This document shows positions 59,954-64,000 of a DNA stretch of 64,000 bases, in pieces. Positions within the stretch are counted from its first letter, which is position 1. Each line of letters starts with the position of its first letter. The position numbers and the translations under genes are program-made. A model generated the notes under the pieces. That model did not search any database. It worked only from the letters and a program-made list of their open reading frames with translations, and had not been told where the DNA came from. Source of the stretch: Streptomyces sp. SAJ15 (GTDB lineage Bacteria > Actinomycetota > Actinomycetes > Streptomycetales > Streptomycetaceae); NCBI RefSeq assembly GCF_007595705.1, contig NZ_NISY01000009.1:62001-126000 (forward strand). The letters run 5' to 3'.

Positions 59954-61126
59954 ATGGACCGACCACCGCAGGCCGAAGACCCGTTCCCGATACGACGACT
60001 CCGCCGGTGGTACACCGGGTGCTGGCTCCTGTTCGGCCCCACCCCCTCGGTCCTGGGGACCCTCGACGACACCGGGCCGGCGACCTACGCGTCGCTGGCC
60101 CTGGTGGCCGTCATCACCACCGGGTTCGCGGTCCTGGAGACCCGCCCCCACAACCCGCTGCTGCCCCCCGCCGCCTACCTGTGGGTCCTCGCCCTCGGGA
60201 TCGGCGCGATGTCCGTACTGCCGGGCGGCGGTGCGGCGTTGCTGATCGTCTCCCTCCCGATCTTCTGGATCCACACCGACCACCCACACACCGCGATCGT
60301 CATCAGCGGCGTCGCGGCCGTGGCGACCACCGCCGGCAGCATCGTGAAGAACGCCGCGGTCACCGGCAACGCCGTCTTCGCCGTCCTCGGCTATACCGCC
60401 GGCGTACTCGGCGGACTCCTCATCCACCGCATCACCCAGCAGGGCGAGGAACAGGCCCACCTCCTCGGCGCGGCGCTGGAAGACACCCAACAGCGGTTGG
60501 CCGAGGCACACCGCAGTCAGGGAGCGGCCGAGGAGCGCGAACGTCTCGCCCGCGAAATCCACGACACCCTGGCCCAGGGCTTCGCCTCCATCGTCGTCCT
60601 CGCCGAAGCGGCCCGCTCCGCCCTGCGGGAGGACCCGGCGAGGACCGCCCAGCAGTTGGTGTCGATCGAACAGACGGCGCGGGAGAACCTCGCCGAGGCG
60701 CGCGTCCTGGTCGGCGCCGCACCGCAGACCGGCCTCACCCCCGGATCGATCGCCCAGACCCTACGTCGCACCCTGGACCGCTTCACCCAGGACACCGGAC
60801 TCACCGTCGAGGCCGAACTCCCCGACGTCACCTGCGACCAACAAACGCGGATCGCTCTGCTGCGCTGCCTTCAGGAGTCACTGGCCAACATACGCAAACA
60901 CGCCGACGCCACCACCGTCAGCGTCTTCCTCGCCTCCGAGGCCCACACCATCGAACTGGAGATCACCGACGACGGGCGCGGCTTCGACGTCGACGGCTCC
61001 CACGGCTTCGGCCTCAACGGCATGCGCAAGCGCATGGCCGAGCTCGACGGCGAACTCACCATCACCAGCTCCCCCGGCGAAGGCACCCGCCTCCTCGCCC
61101 AACTCCCCACGAAGGGCCGGGAATGA
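59954..61126 (+). CDS. Two-component histidine kinase (NarL/DesK type, HisKA_3)
   Basis: The 390-residue protein has about five N-terminal membrane helices (20-160) with little outside the membrane, so it probably senses membrane state or a hydrophobic compound. The phospho-acceptor helix is EERERLAREIHDTLAQGFASI (His in REIHDT, about 198). The HATPase_c domain follows (LQESLANIRKHADA, then DDGRGFD and HGFGLNGMRKRM). It starts 5 bp after the MMPL frame and is followed 1 bp later by its response regulator, so the transporter may be a target. Confidence 0.9.
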   Translation: MDRPPQAEDPFPIRRLRRWYTGCWLLFGPTPSVLGTLDDTGPATYASLALVAVITTGFAVLETRPHNPLLPPAAYLWVLALGIGAMSVLPGGGAALLIVSLPIFWIHTDHPHTAIVISGVAAVATTAGSIVKNAAVTGNAVFAVLGYTAGVLGGLLIHRITQQGEEQAHLLGAALEDTQQRLAEAHRSQGAAEERERLAREIHDTLAQGFASIVVLAEAARSALREDPARTAQQLVSIEQTARENLAEARVLVGAAPQTGLTPGSIAQTLRRTLDRFTQDTGLTVEAELPDVTCDQQTRIALLRCLQESLANIRKHADATTVSVFLASEAHTIELEITDDGRGFDVDGSHGFGLNGMRKRMAELDGELTITSSPGEGTRLLAQLPTKGRE

Positions 61127-61127
61127 C

Positions 61128-61805
61128 ATGGCAGACATGACGCGGGACTCCGTGCGGGACACCGTCCGCATCATCGTCGTCGACGACCACACCGTCATGC
61201 GCGCCGGCGTCATCGCCCTGCTCGCCTCGGAGCCCAGCATCGACATCGTGGGCGAGGCCGGCGACGGCCGTGCCGGGGTCGAGCTCGTTCAGCGGCTACG
61301 CCCCGACGTGGCCCTCGTCGACCTGCGGATGCCCGTGCTCGACGGAACATCCGCCACGGCCGAGATCGTCGCCGGGGACACCGGCACCCGGGTGCTGATC
61401 CTGACCACGTATGAGACCGACGTCGAAATCGAACGTGCCGTGGAGGCGGGGGCCATCGGCTACCTCCTCAAGGACACCACCCGCGAACAACTCACCGACG
61501 CCGTACACTCCGCGGCCCGCGGCGAGACCGTCCTCGCCCCCCGCGTCGCCCAACGCCTGATGGCCCGGATACGCCAACCCGCGCCCCCCGCGCTCACCCC
61601 ACGCGAAACCGACATCCTGCACGGGGTCGCCGACGGCCTCACCAACACCCAGATCGCCACCCGACTCACCATCGGTGAAGCGACCGTCAAGACCCACCTC
61701 CTCCGCATCTACGCCAAGCTCGATGTCAACGACCGCACCCACGCCGTCATCAAGGCCCTCGACCACAACCTCCTCACCCGACCACGGCCCGGAACACCGC
61801 GGTAG
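61128..61805 (+). CDS. NarL/LuxR-type response regulator
   Basis: The 225-residue protein has a receiver domain (13-130). Acidic pocket VVDDH, phospho-acceptor Asp in ALVDLRMPVLDG (about 64), Thr in LTTYE and Lys in LLKDTT are all visible. A LuxR-type HTH follows (158-215, LTPRETDILHGVADGLTNTQIATRLTIGEATVKTHLLRIYAKL). Its ATG comes 1 bp after the kinase stop. It pairs with that kinase and may regulate the MMPL transporter upstream. Confidence 0.93.
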   Translation: MADMTRDSVRDTVRIIVVDDHTVMRAGVIALLASEPSIDIVGEAGDGRAGVELVQRLRPDVALVDLRMPVLDGTSATAEIVAGDTGTRVLILTTYETDVEIERAVEAGAIGYLLKDTTREQLTDAVHSAARGETVLAPRVAQRLMARIRQPAPPALTPRETDILHGVADGLTNTQIATRLTIGEATVKTHLLRIYAKLDVNDRTHAVIKALDHNLLTRPRPGTPR

Positions 61806-61831
61806 CAGGCGTCGGTCGGAAGCCGGTGCGG

Positions 61832-64000
61832 TCAGAGGTCGGCGAGGTCCAGGGCGGCGCCGACGATGGAGTCGGCGTCGATGCCGTGGTAGCGGTAGAC
61901 GTCGTCGATGGTGCCGCTCTGGCCGAAGCGCGACACACCCAGCGTCTGCACCGGCATGTTGTTGACCGTGCCGAGGAAGGCCAGGGTGTGCGGGTGGCCG
62001 TCCACGACGGTGACCAGCGGGGTGGCCCGGTCGGCGGGGAAGACCTGGTCGAGGATCCAGGACGGGCCCTCCTCACGCCCCTGTCGCGCCCGCGTCGCGC
62101 GGAAGAGCAGATCCGGGCTGGTGACGCAGACGACGTCCGTCGGGTGGCCGAGGGCGTCGAGGCGCTCGGCCGCGGCAAGCGCCTCGGGGACGGTGGCCCC
62201 CATCGCCGCGATGGTCAGCACCGGCCGGGAGCGGCGACGGAGGGCGTAGGCGCCGGCGACGCTCTGACGCCGGCGACGCTCGCGGGCCGCGGGATCGGCG
62301 GGGACCGCGGCGAGCTGCTGGTCGACGGGGCGGGTGGACAGCCGCAGATACGCCGACTGTCCGTCGGGGCGGCCCAGTTGGGCGAGGGAGGCGAGCAGGC
62401 ACCACTCGGTGTCGATGACGAAGGCGGGTTCGTAGCTGACGCACCCGGGCTGCTCGATGCCCAGCGACGGGGTGGTGATGGACTGGTGCGCGCCACCCTC
62501 GGGAGCGAGGGTCACCCCGGAGGGGGTGCCGACGAGGATCGACTGGCCTCCGGCGTAGATGCCGAAGGACCACGGCTCCAGGGCCCGGTTGACGAAGGGG
62601 TCGTACAGGACGCCGATGGGCAGGAGTGGCTGACCCCAACGGCTCCAGGTGGTGCCCAGCTCCCCGAGCAATCCGACGAGGTTGGTCTCGGCGATGCCCA
62701 GCTCTATGTGCTGTCCGGTGGGGTGTTCCCGCCAGTGCAGGATGGTCTCGGCGTCGTCGGCGAACCAGTCCGGCCGCTCCGTGGGGGACCACACCTTGAT
62801 CTTGTTGAGCCAGCCGCCGAGGTTGGTGGAGGAGCTGACATCCGGGCTCACCGTGACGATGCGCCCGGCCGCCTCGGGGGCCTGGCGGGTGAGGTCGAGC
62901 AGGACACGGCCCAGCGCCTGCTGGGTGTTGCCGGTGCCCGTGGGGGTGCGACCGATGTCGGTGGGCACGGCCGGCGGCTCCCGGGGCGGGAAGGCGGGGC
63001 GGCGCAGTCGTGCGGCGGTGCGGGCGCACAGCTCGGCCTCCGCGCTGTGCGCCGGGAAGGCGGTCCACGGGGCGTCGAGATCGGTGCCCAGCCGGGCGGC
63101 GAGCTCCCGCATCTGCTCGGCCGACATCAGCGAGGAGTGGTTCTGCGGATGGCCCTCGCTGTGCAGGCCGTGTCCCTTCACGGTGTAGGCGAAGATGACG
63201 GTGGGACGGGTGTCGTCGATGTCGTCGTACGCCTGGAGCAGGGCCTGGAGGTCGTGGCCGCCGAGGTTGCGCAGCGCCGCGTGCAGCGTCGCGTCGTCGA
63301 GTGCGGAGAGGAGCCGGGCGATGGGCTCGGCCGTCGTACCGGTGCCGGGCAGGCGCTCGCGCAGCTGCTCGGGCGTGCAGCGCAGCAGCCGCTGGTACTC
63401 GGGGTTGCCCATGGTGTCCAGCCGGGTGCGCAGTTCGGCACCGCCCGGGCGGGCGAACAGCTCCTGCAGCAGTCGTCCGTACTTGAGCGTGATCACCTGC
63501 CAGCCGGCGGCGGTGAACATCCCCTCCAGTCGACCCGCGGCGATCTCGGGAACGACGCGGTCCAGGGACTGCCGGTTGAGGTCGACGATCCACACCACCT
63601 CCCCCAGCCCCGCGACCGCCGGGTCCTGCAGCGCCTCCCAGCAGGCGCCCTCGTCCAGCTCCGCGTCACCGATCAGGGAGTACTGCCGCCCGGTTCCCGC
63701 GCCGCCGAAGTGGCCCTCCACATAGCGGCGGGCGATGGCTCCCCAGATCGGGGCGGTGGCGCCGATGCCGACCGACCCGGTGGAATAGTCCGCCGGGTCG
63801 GGGTCCTTGAGGCGGCTGGGGTAGCTCTGCAGGCCGCCGAAGGACCGCAGCGTCGTCAGATAGCGCTCGTCCAGCGTGCCCAGCAGGTAGTTGATCGCGT
63901 GCAGTACCGGCGAGGCGTGCGGTTTCACCGACACCCGGTCCCGCGCGTCGAGGCCGTGGAACCACAGCGACGTCATGATGGAGACCATCGACGCGGAGGA
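61832..64000 (-). CDS. AceE/transketolase-like thiamine-diphosphate enzyme, N-terminus off right edge
   Basis: At least 722 residues are visible, with the N-terminus missing beyond the right edge. It begins at SSASMVSIMTSLWFHGLDARDRVSVKPHASPVLHAINYLLG. Pyrophosphate/metal-binding GDAELDEGACWEAL…VWIVDLNRQSLD follows, then TVKGHGLHSEGHPQNHSS. The central domain has HIELGIAETNLVGLLGELG and the C-terminal TK domain DVVCVTSPDLLF. This is the homodimeric pyruvate dehydrogenase E1 (AceE)-like branch, used for 2-oxo acid or ketose transfer. No E2 or E3 is in view, and the ends differ from AceE. It may be a specialised enzyme rather than the housekeeping one. Confidence 0.85.
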   Translation of the reverse strand, partial: SSASMVSIMTSLWFHGLDARDRVSVKPHASPVLHAINYLLGTLDERYLTTLRSFGGLQSYPSRLKDPDPADYSTGSVGIGATAPIWGAIARRYVEGHFGGAGTGRQYSLIGDAELDEGACWEALQDPAVAGLGEVVWIVDLNRQSLDRVVPEIAAGRLEGMFTAAGWQVITLKYGRLLQELFARPGGAELRTRLDTMGNPEYQRLLRCTPEQLRERLPGTGTTAEPIARLLSALDDATLHAALRNLGGHDLQALLQAYDDIDDTRPTVIFAYTVKGHGLHSEGHPQNHSSLMSAEQMRELAARLGTDLDAPWTAFPAHSAEAELCARTAARLRRPAFPPREPPAVPTDIGRTPTGTGNTQQALGRVLLDLTRQAPEAAGRIVTVSPDVSSSTNLGGWLNKIKVWSPTERPDWFADDAETILHWREHPTGQHIELGIAETNLVGLLGELGTTWSRWGQPLLPIGVLYDPFVNRALEPWSFGIYAGGQSILVGTPSGVTLAPEGGAHQSITTPSLGIEQPGCVSYEPAFVIDTEWCLLASLAQLGRPDGQSAYLRLSTRPVDQQLAAVPADPAARERRRRQSVAGAYALRRRSRPVLTIAAMGATVPEALAAAERLDALGHPTDVVCVTSPDLLFRATRARQGREEGPSWILDQVFPADRATPLVTVVDGHPHTLAFLGTVNNMPVQTLGVSRFGQSGTIDDVYRYHGIDADSIVGAALDLADL

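Noticed and set aside
1..64000. CRISPR array or full prophage
   Set aside because: No evenly spaced identical repeats, cas genes, or run of phage structural genes is visible.

Overview
The window looks like chromosomal sequence from a Streptomyces or close relative. G+C is very high, with codon third positions mostly G or C. Many starts are GTG with GGAGG-type ribosome sites. The gene families are typical of that genus: an AfsR-type SARP-NB-ARC-TPR regulator, ECF41 and ECF42 sigma factors, SigJ-type architecture, DUF2267 proteins, a RheA/Hsp18 heat-shock locus, an actinobacterial iron box and the telomere genes tpg/tap. tpg/tap, several dead integrase and transposase pieces, a tRNA 3' fragment and many paired regulator/enzyme islands suggest an accessory, possibly subtelomeric chromosome arm rather than core.

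Layout. 0-5 kb: a partial membrane protein, a DUF475 membrane protein flanked by two scraps of one integrase family, a LysR regulator, a 5'-deleted P450 and an SDR. 5-9 kb: a 1271-residue AfsR-like regulator. 9-11.3 kb: heat-shock locus, with hsp20 and two DUF2267 genes on the minus strand, divergent from a RheA-like regulator and sharing two tandem operators. 11.3-19.3 kb: transposon scraps, an atypical-codon secreted protein, an anchored exported protein, a TetR/Cmx-type efflux pair with clear operators, a serine DD-peptidase and a GT1 glycosyltransferase. 19.7-22.7 kb: a phosphoenolpyruvate-synthase-like enzyme coupled to a membrane protein.

22.8-33.9 kb is the most interesting block. A four-gene Opp/Nik-type importer operon (minus) diverges from five genes (plus): a VioC/AsnO-type oxygenase, SbnB-like dehydrogenase, Y4yA-type PLP decarboxylase, SbnA-like synthase and MATE exporter. 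Two good DmdR/IdeR-type iron boxes lie in the shared promoter region. No NRPS or IucA/IucC synthetase is present. The simplest reading is an iron-regulated make-export-import system for a small 2,3-diaminopropionate- or ACEGA (opine)-derived metallophore.

34-43.2 kb is a string of small regulatory modules: a HEAT protein plus a MerR-HEAT fusion behind a 19-bp-spacer promoter; an HxlR regulator divergent from a flavin oxidase; an ECF41 sigma factor with its oxidoreductase and matching promoter; a TetR with a symmetric TGCA operator; and a DGPF/YciI-ECF42 pair with matching promoter. 43.4-49.8 kb looks mobile-element derived: a KilB-like protein, a frameshifted binding protein, a Tat-exported protein, tpg and a 5'-truncated tap. 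49.9-61.8 kb holds two MBL-fold hydrolases, MarR, MFS, GNAT, an SDR/LysR pair and an MMPL transporter with a G-tract frameshift followed by a NarL-type two-component system. The right edge cuts an AceE/transketolase-like enzyme.
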